Shown: positions 37,152 through 46,372, counted from the first letter of the stretch. The stretch is 64,000 nucleotides of DNA from Clostridium sp. CAG:288 (GCA_000437395.1 FR898169.1:1-64000); one strand, 5' to 3'. The notes: generated by a model not told the origin, from the letters alone. Translations and numbers: made by a program.

Positions 37152-37921
37152 GTCAATATCAATTCACTTTATTAAAAACATATGATTCAATATTCGAATT
37201 AGCTAAGGATATCTACAAATATCCAGGCCGTTTTTCTAACGCTTTTAAAACTAAAGAACTTATGGATTTCATAAAAGAACAAGATCAAAAAAAGTATGAA
37301 GAAATATTAAAGCTACGTAGAAAGAACTATATACCTGATGTTTTCTTATTCAAAGCGTCATATATTTTAAATCCACATATGGAATTACGTTATCACCATT
37401 TTCTTTTTAAAGATTACGAACAAATAGGCAAACAAATAAAAAAGTATAGTCCTAAAATTGATGTCTACATCCAAGATTTATTAAGATTTGGTCTTTTAGA
37501 AGAATATATGATTGCACAAGGCGATAATTATAAAAAGCCAGAATTATATGCCAGAGTAAAAAAAGTAATAGACGATTATAAAAAAGATAAAAATTTAGCT
37601 TATTTCGAATTAGCTTATGCGCTAGATCAGTCTAAAGAATTTATTTATGAAGGAGTAAAATATACTGATCCAAAAGTATTTCTACAAACTAGATTAACAA
37701 TTAAAAATTTATTTGATTTTGCTCGTACTTTTGAAGAAAACAAAGCTTTCTTTGCTTGGTTAAAAGCCATAGACCAAGAACAAATAATTTTTAGATATAA
37801 GAGCTTAATTAGTTTAGTGGAAGAAAAAGAACAAGAATGTGTCAACAACGATTATGTAAATAAACAAAATAAAAATTCTGATAAGCTTGCATTTTTTTAC
37901 AAAGAACTCGAGTCTAAATAA
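37148..37921 (+). CDS. Soluble helical protein, unknown
   Basis: 257 residues, no signal peptide or membrane helix, rich in Lys, Tyr and Phe and predicted to be mainly helical (SIFELAKDIYKYPGRFSNAF; DVYIQDLLRFGLLEEYMIAQ). It starts within the stop of the preceding membrane protein gene (ATGA at 37148-37151). No recognised domain. As the cytosolic member of a coupled three-gene set it could be a regulator or partner of the two membrane proteins. Nothing in the sequence tells more. A TATAAT-like box in the short gap after it (37944-37949) may add a promoter for the next gene. Confidence 0.6.
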   Translation: MSQYQFTLLKTYDSIFELAKDIYKYPGRFSNAFKTKELMDFIKEQDQKKYEEILKLRRKNYIPDVFLFKASYILNPHMELRYHHFLFKDYEQIGKQIKKYSPKIDVYIQDLLRFGLLEEYMIAQGDNYKKPELYARVKKVIDDYKKDKNLAYFELAYALDQSKEFIYEGVKYTDPKVFLQTRLTIKNLFDFARTFEENKAFFAWLKAIDQEQIIFRYKSLISLVEEKEQECVNNDYVNKQNKNSDKLAFFYKELESK

Positions 37922-37977
37922 AGACAGAATATCAATTATGGGGTATAATATATGATTGGAAAAGGAGATTTATCAAA

Positions 37978-39678
37978 ATGAACATTGAAGAAAAAAGCAA
38001 ACTTTGGTTAAAAAGTAATTTAGTAAGCGATGCTGATAAAGAAACTATTAGAAATGCATCAAAAGAAGATTTGTTAGATATGTTCTATAAAGATATGGAA
38101 TTTGGAACAGCAGGTATGCGTGGAGTTATCGGTCCAGGTTCCAATAGAATGAATACTTTAACTGTTAGAAAAGCTACAGTAGGTTTTGCACAATATCTCT
38201 TAAAAACATTTGGAGAAAAAGCTAAAACTATGGGCGTTGTCTTATCATGTGATAATAGACACGGGTCTCGTGAATTCGTTCTCGAAAGTAGCAAAGTCTT
38301 AAACGATTTTGGCATTAATACATATGTCTTTGACTCTTTAAGACCAACTCCAGAATTATCGTTTTCTGTCTCCTATTTCAAAGCTTGTGGCGGCATTATG
38401 ATTACAGCTTCACATAACCCTAAGGAATATAACGGTTATAAAGTTTATGATGAAAACGGATGCCAATTAGTACCTGCAAAAACTGACGTTTTAATTCCAA
38501 TGATTGAAGCGTTAGGTTCAGAAACTGAAATAAGATATGAAACAGTAGAAAATCGTGGCGTTGAAACTATCGTTGGCGATGAAGTTGACACAGCCTTTTT
38601 AGAGAAAGTTTACTCAACTTCTCTCCTTAATGAATCTAAAAAAATTAAAATTGTCTTTACTCCTCAACACGGAACATCATATAGATTAGGTATCGAATTA
38701 TTAGATCACTTAGGCTATGAACTATTTCCTGTTTTAGAACAATGCACAACTGATCCAGATTTTAGCGCAACAATTACACCAAACCCAGAATCACCAGATG
38801 CGTATGTAAAAGCAATCGAATTAGCCAAAGAAGTTAAAGCTGATTTAATTTTAACAACTGACCCTGATGCTGATCGTGTCGGTGTTGGATTCTTAAATTC
38901 TAAAGGTGAATACGAACTTCACACTGGAAACCAGACTGGTGCTCTTTTGATAGACTATGTCTTAGGAACCAGAAAGGCATTAAATTTATTACCTTCTAAT
39001 GGTCTATTATGTAACACAATTGTTACATCTGTTTTAGGAAATAAAATTGCTGCAAGCTATGGCGTTGAAACAATGTCATTCTTAACAGGATTCAAATTCA
39101 TTGGTGAAGCAATTGAAAAATTCAACACAACAGGTGAAAAGAGTTTCCAATTCGGCTATGAAGAAAGCTATGGATATATCTTCAAAGATTTCTGCCGAGA
39201 TAAAGATTCATTAGAAGCTCTACTCATGATTGCTGAAATGACAAATCACTATTACTTAAAAGGTTTAAGACTTGATGAAGTATTAGATAACATCTATAAA
39301 AAATACGGTTATCACATCAATAAACTTTATAATATCTTTTTTAAAGGCGCTGACGGCCAAGCCAAGATGAACGCACTTTTAGAAGAATTACGTGAAAAAC
39401 CATTTAATGAAGTTAAAGGAGTAAAAGTAATCAAAGTAGAAGATTACCTTTTACAAAAAGCTACTACAGACCAAGGAACAAGTCCATTAACATCTCTACC
39501 TAAATCAGATGTTTTAAAATATTATTTAGCTGATGGCTCATGGTTTGCTATCCGTCCATCAGGAACAGAACCAAAATGCAAATTCTATTATGAAGCTATC
39601 GACTCTAATAAAGAAGTTGCTCAAAATAAGCCTAACTTATTCCACCAATATGTTTTAAAATCGTTAAATCTCGACTAA
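37978..39678 (+). CDS. pgcA: Phosphoglucomutase/phosphomannomutase (alpha-PGM, PgcA-type)
   Basis: 566 residues of the alpha-D-phosphohexomutase family, interconverting glucose 1-phosphate and glucose 6-phosphate and so feeding UDP-glucose and envelope glycan synthesis. All four active-site loops are visible: phosphoserine loop TASHNPKEYNGYK (about 142-154), metal loop TDPDADRVGVG (about 292-302), sugar-binding loop EESYGYIF (about 395-402) and phosphate-binding loop RPSGTEPK (about 525-532). The length fits the Bacillus PgcA type. AAAGGAG lies eleven bases upstream. The S41 protease gene begins one base after its stop codon. Confidence 0.95.
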   Translation: MNIEEKSKLWLKSNLVSDADKETIRNASKEDLLDMFYKDMEFGTAGMRGVIGPGSNRMNTLTVRKATVGFAQYLLKTFGEKAKTMGVVLSCDNRHGSREFVLESSKVLNDFGINTYVFDSLRPTPELSFSVSYFKACGGIMITASHNPKEYNGYKVYDENGCQLVPAKTDVLIPMIEALGSETEIRYETVENRGVETIVGDEVDTAFLEKVYSTSLLNESKKIKIVFTPQHGTSYRLGIELLDHLGYELFPVLEQCTTDPDFSATITPNPESPDAYVKAIELAKEVKADLILTTDPDADRVGVGFLNSKGEYELHTGNQTGALLIDYVLGTRKALNLLPSNGLLCNTIVTSVLGNKIAASYGVETMSFLTGFKFIGEAIEKFNTTGEKSFQFGYEESYGYIFKDFCRDKDSLEALLMIAEMTNHYYLKGLRLDEVLDNIYKKYGYHINKLYNIFFKGADGQAKMNALLEELREKPFNEVKGVKVIKVEDYLLQKATTDQGTSPLTSLPKSDVLKYYLADGSWFAIRPSGTEPKCKFYYEAIDSNKEVAQNKPNLFHQYVLKSLNLD

Positions 39679-39679
39679 T

Positions 39680-41107
39680 ATGGAAGAAAATAAAAACACA
39701 GAATATTGGAACGGAGTAAAAGCCGAAAGAAAAAATACACGCAGATTTAGTGCACTATGTGGAATTACCGCTTTACTTGTCGGTGGTTTTGTAGGTTTTA
39801 GTGTTGGAAAAAATAGTTCTAAAAGCACTGTTGATCCTAACGCTCAAAAGCTAGTAGACGCATATAACTTAATTAAAAACCATTGGCTATTTGGAAACGA
39901 AATCGAAGACTTAGATAACGTTCTCGTTGAAATGATGCTTAACGGGTTATTTGACAACGATAACGATCCATACACTTTTTATACAAAAGATGAAGCATCA
40001 CAAGGCCTCGATACTACCGGATTAGGTTTTGGCGTTTCTTTTGCTAACTACTATGGTCAACCAATTATTAAAACTCTTCACAATGGTTCAATGGCTAAAG
40101 CTGGTTTTAAAGCTAATGATATCATAGTCAGTTATTCTAAAAACGGAGCAGATAAAATTGAAACTTTAAATCAAGACTACTCTGAAACATTAAACAACTT
40201 AGTTGGAACAAACGGTGACTATTTTTCCTTTGAAGTAAATAGAAATGGTCAAATTATCACATTTAATAATGTCAAAGTAGAAAAATATGAACAACAAACA
40301 GTATTTTTAGTCTCTGATATACTGATTGATGAAAAAAGATGTGTTGAAATAAGAATCAACACGTTTTTAGGGAATCCAGCAACTGAACTATCTAGCATAT
40401 TAGAAAGACTTTTAAAAGATGGACAATCTATAGATAAGCTTTTAATAGATATTAAAGATAATGGTGGTGGTTACGTAGACCAAATGGCTATTATCTCTTC
40501 TCTTTTTGTTCCAAAAGGTTCAACAATATATTCAATGACAAATAAAGAGCAAAAAGTTATCAGCGTATTTAAACAAGACAAAAACCCTACATATAGCAAA
40601 GAACAAATTAAAGATATACGTATAGTTCAAAATGGTTCATCAGCCTCAGCTAGTGAATCGTTTACACTTGCCTTAAAAGATACCGAAACAGCTAAAGTAT
40701 ATGGAACCCAATCTTTTGGAAAAGGAATAGCTCAAACTTTCTATAACTTCAAGGATGGGTCGGTCATAAGATATACATACGCATATGTTAATGGTCCAAA
40801 AGGATATTCCATTAATAAAGTGGGAATAACACCTGATGTAGTTACTAACCAAGATTACTATGCTATTAAAAATACTTATGACTATAAATATGAACTATCA
40901 ACAATTGAAAACTATTTAACAAGTCAACTTCAATATTATGGGTATACTGGAGATTTATCAACTATGCTCGTTAATTTCCAAGCCGATAAAAGCCTTGAAG
41001 TAACTGGCACTTATAATAAAGAAACTTATAACTTCCTTGCTGGATTAAACTACGATACATTTAATTTAGAGTATTCAAAAGAAAATAATTATATTTTATC
41101 TTTATAA
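39680..41107 (+). CDS. S41-family C-terminal processing peptidase with PDZ and peptidoglycan-binding domains
   Basis: 475 residues. One N-terminal membrane helix (about 25-45, ALCGITALLVGGFVGFSV) anchors it with the body outside. A PDZ domain (about 110-185, GLGFGVSFANYYGQPIIK) is followed by the S41 catalytic domain with Ser in NGSSASASESFTLALKD (about 317-331) and Lys in QSFGKGIAQ. The C-terminus (about 410-460) looks like a peptidoglycan-binding domain type 1 (VNFQADKSLEVTGTYNKETY). Layout equals Bacillus CtpA/CtpB-type proteases that process envelope or secreted proteins. Its substrate is unknown. It starts one base after pgcA and ends the operon at a terminator. Confidence 0.9.
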   Translation: MEENKNTEYWNGVKAERKNTRRFSALCGITALLVGGFVGFSVGKNSSKSTVDPNAQKLVDAYNLIKNHWLFGNEIEDLDNVLVEMMLNGLFDNDNDPYTFYTKDEASQGLDTTGLGFGVSFANYYGQPIIKTLHNGSMAKAGFKANDIIVSYSKNGADKIETLNQDYSETLNNLVGTNGDYFSFEVNRNGQIITFNNVKVEKYEQQTVFLVSDILIDEKRCVEIRINTFLGNPATELSSILERLLKDGQSIDKLLIDIKDNGGGYVDQMAIISSLFVPKGSTIYSMTNKEQKVISVFKQDKNPTYSKEQIKDIRIVQNGSSASASESFTLALKDTETAKVYGTQSFGKGIAQTFYNFKDGSVIRYTYAYVNGPKGYSINKVGITPDVVTNQDYYAIKNTYDYKYELSTIENYLTSQLQYYGYTGDLSTMLVNFQADKSLEVTGTYNKETYNFLAGLNYDTFNLEYSKENNYILSL

Positions 41108-41112
41108 TAAAT

Positions 41113-41159
41113 AAACACTTATCTACGACACATTATCTATGAAAAGTAAGTGTTTTTTA
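41113..41159 (+). terminator. Terminator of the rlu-pgcA-S41 unit
   Basis: AAACACTTA (41113-41121) pairs with TAAGTGTTT (41147-41155) over a 25-base loop, followed by TTTAG. Confidence 0.7.
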
Positions 41160-41227
41160 GTGAATAAATTTTTTCAATCTCTTTACAACTATATATTGAA
41201 AAAATAAAACTTGAACATACCTTGAAA

Positions 41228-41243
41228 ATGAAAGCGATTTTAT
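41228..41243. promoter_or_regulatory. cre-like box with one mismatch upstream of a lipoprotein gene
   Basis: ATGAAAGCGATTTTAT matches the cre consensus WTGNAARCGNWWWCAW except for T in place of the C near the end. It shares its first ten bases with the box at 62278. It lies 82 bases before the start at 41325 within an otherwise gene-free stretch of about 215 bases. Confidence 0.4.
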
Positions 41244-41324
41244 GCTGATAAAGATTGCATTTACTATTTTAAAGATTATAATCATAATTAAATTTTCATT
41301 AATTTATAAACGGAGGAAATCATT

Positions 41325-43781
41325 ATGAAAAAGAATTTTTTATCACTTTTTTGCTTAATGTCCCTCTTGGCTGTATCATCATGTGGTGGAAGTAACACAT
41401 CATCTAGTACTTCTTCAACCAGTGGTAGCTCATCCAGCTCTACAACACAGCCATCGAGCATTTCAAGCATAATAAGTAGCAGTAGTAGTTCACTTATATC
41501 TACTCCTACACCAATTAGTTCAAGTTCAAGTTTAATTTCAGTTAACCCAACACCAACATCAACTGCTCAAGAAGTATTTAACTTCTTAAATAAAGCAGCA
41601 ACTGAAACAAACTTCACACTTGAAGAATTAACAGATGAAGGTAGCCTACATATCACATTCAACCCTAAATACATTTACTATGATTTATCCGATGCAGGAT
41701 ATGTTGCAATTCAAAGCTATAAAGATAGCAACTCTCAATTGCTCTATAATTTCACTAACGCTGAATCACCTGTAATTGAAAATGCAGTTGCATACACAGA
41801 TGATAGTGGTCAAAAAGTCGCAATTACCTCAACTCAAACCTTAAACGCCTTATATGACGGAATGCAAGGAGTTACAGTTGATGATATCAAGAGTAACTGG
41901 GACTATTACTACTCTAAAAATTCAACATTAATTGAAGGATTTGCATATTTAGTTGGTGCAACCAAATATGTCAATGGTATTGATTCAATTAAATTTGCCT
42001 TAAATACTGACAAGACAGAATTACAATTTCAATTTGTTCCAAACTTCTCATCTGATACAGATTTAATCGACACAATAGGTGGAACAATTTCTAAAGTTGG
42101 TTCGTCAAGCATTGCACAACTCGATTCTTTCATAGATACATACACATTACCTGAAACAAGCTTAAGTGATGAAGTTCTTTCTTCATTAAGCGGAAAACAA
42201 GCTTATACAAGTACAGTTACATATCACTATGTTGGCGATCCAGTCGTTGAACAGAAAGATGTCGTTGTTGTTGATGAAAGTAAGAAACAATATACACGTC
42301 AAGTAAAGAATGTATCCAGTACTGAATTTGTTTCATTAGTTAAAGATGAAGAAACAGGTCATGCTGTTAGAGAATACATTGATTATTCAAATAAAGTTGC
42401 TAAAAAAGATTTAGGTTCTGATTTTAATTCAGTAGTCTATCAACCAAAAGATTTAATCGAAAAAGAAGCTTTTAGACTTACAGGCGAAGGCGAATATACA
42501 TATTTTGGCTACGATGGTCGTGCTTTTGTAAGAAGCTTAACAGATTATGAACCAGGCGAGATTTACTCCGTTACACTTTCTGTTAGCAATAGCAAGATTA
42601 CTGCTCTCCATGCTGTTTCAACAACCCGCTATGACTCTTATAGCCAACCAATGTATTATGAAATCGATGTTGAATTCGGCCAAAGCACTGATTTCACAAC
42701 AGTTGCAAGTCATGCAGTAGAAAATAAATATAATCCTATTTATAGAGGTTTAAGTTCATATTCCAGTGGCTACTTCATGTATTCACACAAGATTGTAGTC
42801 CAAACAGTCACTACTGCTCAAAACTACAAAACAACAATTTCTGTCGTTGCTCGTCAATCTGGTCAACAGGCAAGTATTGATACTGTCATCTTTGATAGAG
42901 AATCTGTTGATACGGAAGAAGGAACATTAGGCGATCCAATTCATGTTATTACAGGCTATTATAAGAATAGTGAAGGTTTAGCTCCATTTAGAGTTACAAA
43001 TGACAATAAAGTAATTGCTTCTGGTCCAGTATTAAAAGGTAAAGGTTTAGCTGATATATTCCACATGGATATTGCAGCTGGATTATTCTATGCTACAGAT
43101 AGCGAAGATCTCCCAAATGTCGGCGATGAAGTTCACTACAAACTTCACAATGATGTCAGCGATATTTCTGAACACATATTTGGCGGTGACAACGTCGATA
43201 ATATTATCCCATCCTCATTAGAAATGACAGTCCAAAAATATAGTGTCAGTGGTTATCAACTTCAATTCTTAAGTCACATCGAATATGAATTTAATGGATA
43301 TGGACTTTATACAGGTAAAGAAACAATCGATTTTTCTGATTATGGTACTTTGACTCTTCCAGAAGAATATGATTTCTCAACATTTGGAGATTGGGTAGAA
43401 CCAACAACATGGGAATATGGTGCCTATGATGTATATCAAAAGATGGCTGCTGAATTCACATCTGATCAAATTGCTTTAATGCCTTACTTATATCAAAAAG
43501 AAATTGAAGGACATTGGGGCGTTGATGTTTATAATGATGGAACATATATTTGGGCATCCCTTTTCAACGATACTTATGCTGCATCTGATAGTGATCCAAT
43601 TAGTGAAGAATATATGGCTAAATTCGTTGCTCTCTTAAAAGAAAAAGGATTTGTTGAAAAACAATATCCATTAGCTGATCCAGGCCTAGGAACACAATTA
43701 TATAAAGATGGTCTTTATGTAAGAGTTACAAATTCATTAATGGCTGGTATTCGTTTCTTAGTCGAAATTCCACAAGCTTAA
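41325..43781 (+). CDS. Surface lipoprotein of the same family as those at 21634 and 23981
   Basis: 818 residues. Lipobox VSSC (Cys20), then a long Ser/Thr linker (to about 78), then a large region of unknown fold. Unlike its relatives it has no obvious Ig-like domain after the linker. The final part (FVALLKEKGFVEKQYPL..LYKDGLYVRVTNS..IRFLVEIPQA) corresponds to the helix, GFV, Y-K-D-G-Y and strand pattern that closes the 771- and 703-residue lipoproteins on the minus strand. No catalytic motif seen. It has CGGAGGAAA upstream, a cre-like box in its promoter region, and its own terminator. Function unknown. Confidence 0.75.
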   Translation: MKKNFLSLFCLMSLLAVSSCGGSNTSSSTSSTSGSSSSSTTQPSSISSIISSSSSSLISTPTPISSSSSLISVNPTPTSTAQEVFNFLNKAATETNFTLEELTDEGSLHITFNPKYIYYDLSDAGYVAIQSYKDSNSQLLYNFTNAESPVIENAVAYTDDSGQKVAITSTQTLNALYDGMQGVTVDDIKSNWDYYYSKNSTLIEGFAYLVGATKYVNGIDSIKFALNTDKTELQFQFVPNFSSDTDLIDTIGGTISKVGSSSIAQLDSFIDTYTLPETSLSDEVLSSLSGKQAYTSTVTYHYVGDPVVEQKDVVVVDESKKQYTRQVKNVSSTEFVSLVKDEETGHAVREYIDYSNKVAKKDLGSDFNSVVYQPKDLIEKEAFRLTGEGEYTYFGYDGRAFVRSLTDYEPGEIYSVTLSVSNSKITALHAVSTTRYDSYSQPMYYEIDVEFGQSTDFTTVASHAVENKYNPIYRGLSSYSSGYFMYSHKIVVQTVTTAQNYKTTISVVARQSGQQASIDTVIFDRESVDTEEGTLGDPIHVITGYYKNSEGLAPFRVTNDNKVIASGPVLKGKGLADIFHMDIAAGLFYATDSEDLPNVGDEVHYKLHNDVSDISEHIFGGDNVDNIIPSSLEMTVQKYSVSGYQLQFLSHIEYEFNGYGLYTGKETIDFSDYGTLTLPEEYDFSTFGDWVEPTTWEYGAYDVYQKMAAEFTSDQIALMPYLYQKEIEGHWGVDVYNDGTYIWASLFNDTYAASDSDPISEEYMAKFVALLKEKGFVEKQYPLADPGLGTQLYKDGLYVRVTNSLMAGIRFLVEIPQA

Positions 43782-43790
43782 TAAATATAC

Positions 43791-43821
43791 CCAGTAAACA
43801 CTATTGTTTACTGGTTTTTTT
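43791..43821 (+). terminator. Terminator after the 818-residue lipoprotein gene
   Basis: CCAGTAAAC (43791-43799) pairs with GTTTACTGG (43806-43814) followed by seven T. Confidence 0.9.
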
Positions 43822-43826
43822 GATAC

Positions 43827-43873
43827 AAAAAAACAATATAAATAACTTTTTATAAATTACTTATATTGTTTTA
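43827..43873 (-). terminator. Terminator after the trpS-HAD unit
   Basis: On the minus strand AAAACAATATAA (43873-43862) pairs with TTATATTGTTTT (43841-43830) around a 20-base loop and is followed by TTTG. The stem is A+T-rich. Confidence 0.65.
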
Positions 43874-43876
43874 ATT

Positions 43877-44692
43877 TTAATCGTGATTTGTAATTAATAA
43901 ATATTCGAGTGTTTTTTTAACACCATCATGATTATTATCTTCTAAAGAAACCATGTCTGCTTGGCTAATTAGTTCATCACTAGCATTTTTCATTGCAACT
44001 CCTTTATAGGCAGCTCTTAACAAATCTTCATCGTTTTCAGCATCACCTATTGCAATTGTGTTGTTGTTATCAATTCCATACGCTTTTGCCATATCGCCTA
44101 TTGCAGAGCCTTTATTAACATCTAAGAAGTACAATTCACAACAAGTAGAATCACCCCAGAATCTACAGCCAATATTTTCATAGGAGAATGCAATTTTAAC
44201 GATTTTTTCATCAAAATCGTGATTCTTTAAAACAAAAATAGCGGTATGAGGATCTTCATCTAATATTTCTACAATATTTCCTTCATGAATTCTAATTCCG
44301 TCTTTCCAAAAGAAATCTTCTATAGTTAAGTTATCGTGTAAAACCCATGCATCTTCATTTGTTTCACACATAATATTTGAAAAGTTATCTACTCCAATTT
44401 TTTCGATAATCTTTTTTATAATTTCTTTGTTAATTTTAGATAATTTTGTTTCAAGCTTTTTATTAATAGGATCTAGTACACAAGCACCATTATAACAAGC
44501 TATAGGTCCTGTCAATCCTATTTCATTGTAGTAAGGCATAATAGCTCTTAAAGGCCTTCCAGAAGCAATAGCGATGACATTACCATCATTTTCTAAATAT
44601 TTTAAATATTCCTTTGTTTCTTTACTTATCTCTTTTTTATCATCTAAAAGAGTTCCATCCATGTCTAATGCAATTAAATATCTTTTCTTCAT
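43877..44692 (-). CDS. Cof-type HAD-superfamily hydrolase
   Basis: 271 residues, cytosolic. Motif I ALDMDGTLLDD (nucleophile Asp and acid/base Asp), motif II in AIASGRPLRAI, and motif IV AIGDAENDEDLLRAA are intact. The C2-type cap lies at about 85-190. Members dephosphorylate sugar phosphates, nucleotides or pyridoxal phosphate. The substrate cannot be read from the sequence. It follows trpS by 14 bases with GAGG before the ATG, so it is the second gene of the trpS transcript. Confidence 0.88.
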   Translation of the reverse strand: MKKRYLIALDMDGTLLDDKKEISKETKEYLKYLENDGNVIAIASGRPLRAIMPYYNEIGLTGPIACYNGACVLDPINKKLETKLSKINKEIIKKIIEKIGVDNFSNIMCETNEDAWVLHDNLTIEDFFWKDGIRIHEGNIVEILDEDPHTAIFVLKNHDFDEKIVKIAFSYENIGCRFWGDSTCCELYFLDVNKGSAIGDMAKAYGIDNNNTIAIGDAENDEDLLRAAYKGVAMKNASDELISQADMVSLEDNNHDGVKKTLEYLLITNHD

Positions 44693-44706
44693 TTTTTACC
44701 TCAATA

Positions 44707-45696
44707 TTAAATGAGACCTACAGCTTTTTTAACTCTCTCTAAAACTTCAGTTGCAATTACTTTTGCTTTAGCAGCACCCTTAGCAAATATTTCATTTAAT
44801 AATTCTTCGTTTTGTCTATAACTTAAATATCTTTGTTGGAATGGTTCTAATTCAGCAATGACAGCATCAGCAACTTTGCCTTTAAATGTACCATAGTTGC
44901 ATCCAACAAATTCTTTTTCTGCATCTTCAATACTTATTTCTTTTATAGCAGCATAAATTTGCAATAAATTACTGATTCCAGGTTTATTTTCAACGTCATA
45001 TTTAACTTCGCATCCAGTATCTGTCTTTGCAGACATAAACTTTTTACGTACTGTTTTCATATCGTCAGCTAAATATATTTCACCTTTTGGATCCTTTACT
45101 GATTTACTCATCTTTTGAGTAGGATCTGATAAATTCATAATTCTTTTACCAACTTTAGGTGTAATAGCTTTAGGCATTGATAAAATATTTTCTTTATATC
45201 TATTGTTAATCCGACGAGCAATATCATGAGCTAATTCTACGTGTTGTCTTTGATCTTCACCAACTGGACAAAGTTCTGTATCGTACATAAATAAGTCAGC
45301 AGCCATTAAGACAGGATAAGCAAATAATCCTACTCCTACTTCCTTTCCAGCATTTTTGTTAACAAAGTCTTTGTATTGAGTCATTCTACTTAATTCACCC
45401 ATATAAATATAGTTAATAATAATTGAGTTAAGTAAAGCAACCTCAGCTATATCACTTTGTTTAAATAAGCAACATTTTTCAGGATCTAATCCTGCAGCCA
45501 AATAGAATGATAAAATATCATAAGTGTTATTTCTTAAATCTTGAGGATCAATAGGTTTTGTCAATGCATGTAAATCAGCTATAAAAATGTAAGTTTCATT
45601 TTCATCTTGATAAGAAGCAAAGTTTCTAAAAGAGCCTATATAATTTCCTAATGTCATTTTTCCTGTTGGCTTAACACCGCTTAATACTCTTGCCAT
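44707..45696 (-). CDS. trpS: Tryptophanyl-tRNA synthetase
   Basis: 329 residues, class Ic, charging tRNA-Trp. The HIGH-type motif is in GVKPTGKMTLGNYIG (residues about 6-20), the KMSKS loop reads QKMSKSVKDP (about 193), and family segments VGEDQRQHVELAHDIARR and YPVLMAADLFMYD are present. The length is typical of bacterial TrpRS. AAAGGAG stands seven bases before the ATG. The promoter region contains a palindrome between -35 and -10. No T-box leader is visible upstream: the 5' region is short, with no specifier hairpin, T-box sequence or terminator. Confidence 0.96.
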   Translation of the reverse strand: MARVLSGVKPTGKMTLGNYIGSFRNFASYQDENETYIFIADLHALTKPIDPQDLRNNTYDILSFYLAAGLDPEKCCLFKQSDIAEVALLNSIIINYIYMGELSRMTQYKDFVNKNAGKEVGVGLFAYPVLMAADLFMYDTELCPVGEDQRQHVELAHDIARRINNRYKENILSMPKAITPKVGKRIMNLSDPTQKMSKSVKDPKGEIYLADDMKTVRKKFMSAKTDTGCEVKYDVENKPGISNLLQIYAAIKEISIEDAEKEFVGCNYGTFKGKVADAVIAELEPFQQRYLSYRQNEELLNEIFAKGAAKAKVIATEVLERVKKAVGLI

Positions 45697-45721
45697 AATA
45701 TTCTCCTTTCACGCAAGATTT

Positions 45722-45750
45722 ACTTTAGCATTAAAGAATGCTTAAGTCAA
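45722..45750 (-). promoter_or_regulatory. trpS promoter with a palindrome in the spacer
   Basis: On the minus strand TTGACT (45750-45745) and TAAAGT (45727-45722) are 17 bases apart. The spacer carries AGCATT..AATGCT (45742-45737 and 45732-45727), an inverted repeat with a 4-base centre. Repressor binding there is possible but unproven. Confidence 0.55.
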
Positions 45751-45848
45751 ATAACAATACTCAAAAATTATCATATTTACTATCTTTTTATAATAAAAAG
45801 ATAAATATCTTCAAAAAAGAATAATTTTTAGTTTTTTTCAAAAAACTC

Positions 45849-45877
45849 TTGCAATATAGTTGTCTATATAATACAAT
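45849..45877 (+). promoter_or_regulatory. Promoter of tRNA-Gly
   Basis: TTGCAA (45849-45854) and TACAAT (45872-45877) are separated by 17 bases and stand 18 bases before the mature tRNA-Gly. Confidence 0.55.
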
Positions 45878-45895
45878 ATACGAGCGCAGTAAGTT

Positions 45896-45969
45896 GCAGG
45901 CGTAGTTCAGTGGTAGAACGTAACCTTGCCAAGGTTAATATGCGGGTCCGATTCCCGTCGCTTGCTCCA
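45896..45969 (+). tRNA. tRNA-Gly (anticodon GCC)
   Basis: 74 nt with acceptor GCAGGCG/CGCTTGC (one G-T pair), D-arm GTTCAGTGGTAGAAC, anticodon stem TAACC/GGTTA around TTGCCAA, T-arm GCGGG TCCGATT CCCGT and an encoded CCA. The T-loop begins TCCG rather than the usual TTCG, which is worth noting but seen in some tRNA-Gly. Confidence 0.93.
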
Positions 45970-45981
45970 TTTAGAAATTAC

Positions 45982-46007
45982 AATTGACCGAAAGGTCAAT
46001 TTTTTTA
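45982..46007 (+). terminator. Terminator after tRNA-Gly
   Basis: AATTGACC (45982-45989) pairs with GGTCAATT (45994-46001) around GAAA, followed by a T-run. Confidence 0.9.
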
Positions 46008-46101
46008 TGCTTTGAATTAGTATTATTTGAAAATTAAAGTCTATTTTTTATAAAAACTATAGACTTTTAGGCTCGTTTTCATATATAATATCCAAGCATT
46101 T

Positions 46102-46190
46102 GGAGCAATACCCAAGAGGCTGAAGGGGCGGGCTTGGAAAGCTCGTAGACAGTAACATGTGCAAGGGTTCAAATCCCTTTTGCTCCGCCA
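46102..46190 (+). tRNA. tRNA-Ser (anticodon GGA)
   Basis: 89-nt class II tRNA with acceptor GGAGCAA/TTGCTCC, long variable arm, T-loop TTCAAAT and encoded CCA. The anticodon stem CGGGC/GCTCG surrounds TTGGAAA, giving GGA for UCU/UCC codons. It is a close relative of the tRNA-Ser at 6619. A TATAAT-like sequence lies just upstream (46084-46090). Confidence 0.95.
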
Positions 46191-46204
46191 TCTTAAAAAC
46201 CATT

Positions 46205-46234
46205 AGCTGATATAGTATAATATCAGCTTTTTTT
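46205..46234 (+). terminator. Terminator after tRNA-Ser
   Basis: AGCTGATA (46205-46212) pairs with TATCAGCT (46221-46228), followed by seven T. Confidence 0.9.
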
Positions 46235-46316
46235 GTATATTAAATCTAAATATATAGATTCAAGAATTGCTCTTTTCCACATGAATAAAATAGTTATTTT
46301 ATAAATTTCTATAATC

Positions 46317-46362
46317 AAAAAGCTGCCGATTTCTAAAATATTAATTTAGATCTCAACAGCTT
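46317..46362 (-). terminator. Terminator after the long U32 gene
   Basis: On the minus strand AAGCTG (46362-46357) pairs with CAGCTT (46325-46320), with an inner ATCTAAA/TTTAGAA stem, followed by TTTGATTAT. Confidence 0.7.
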
Positions 46363-46372
46363 GCTTGTTTAT

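Noticed and set aside
45697..45895. T-box riboswitch before trpS
   Set aside because: A promoter lies about 25-55 bases before the ATG, which leaves no room for a leader; no T-box core sequence or terminator was seen.
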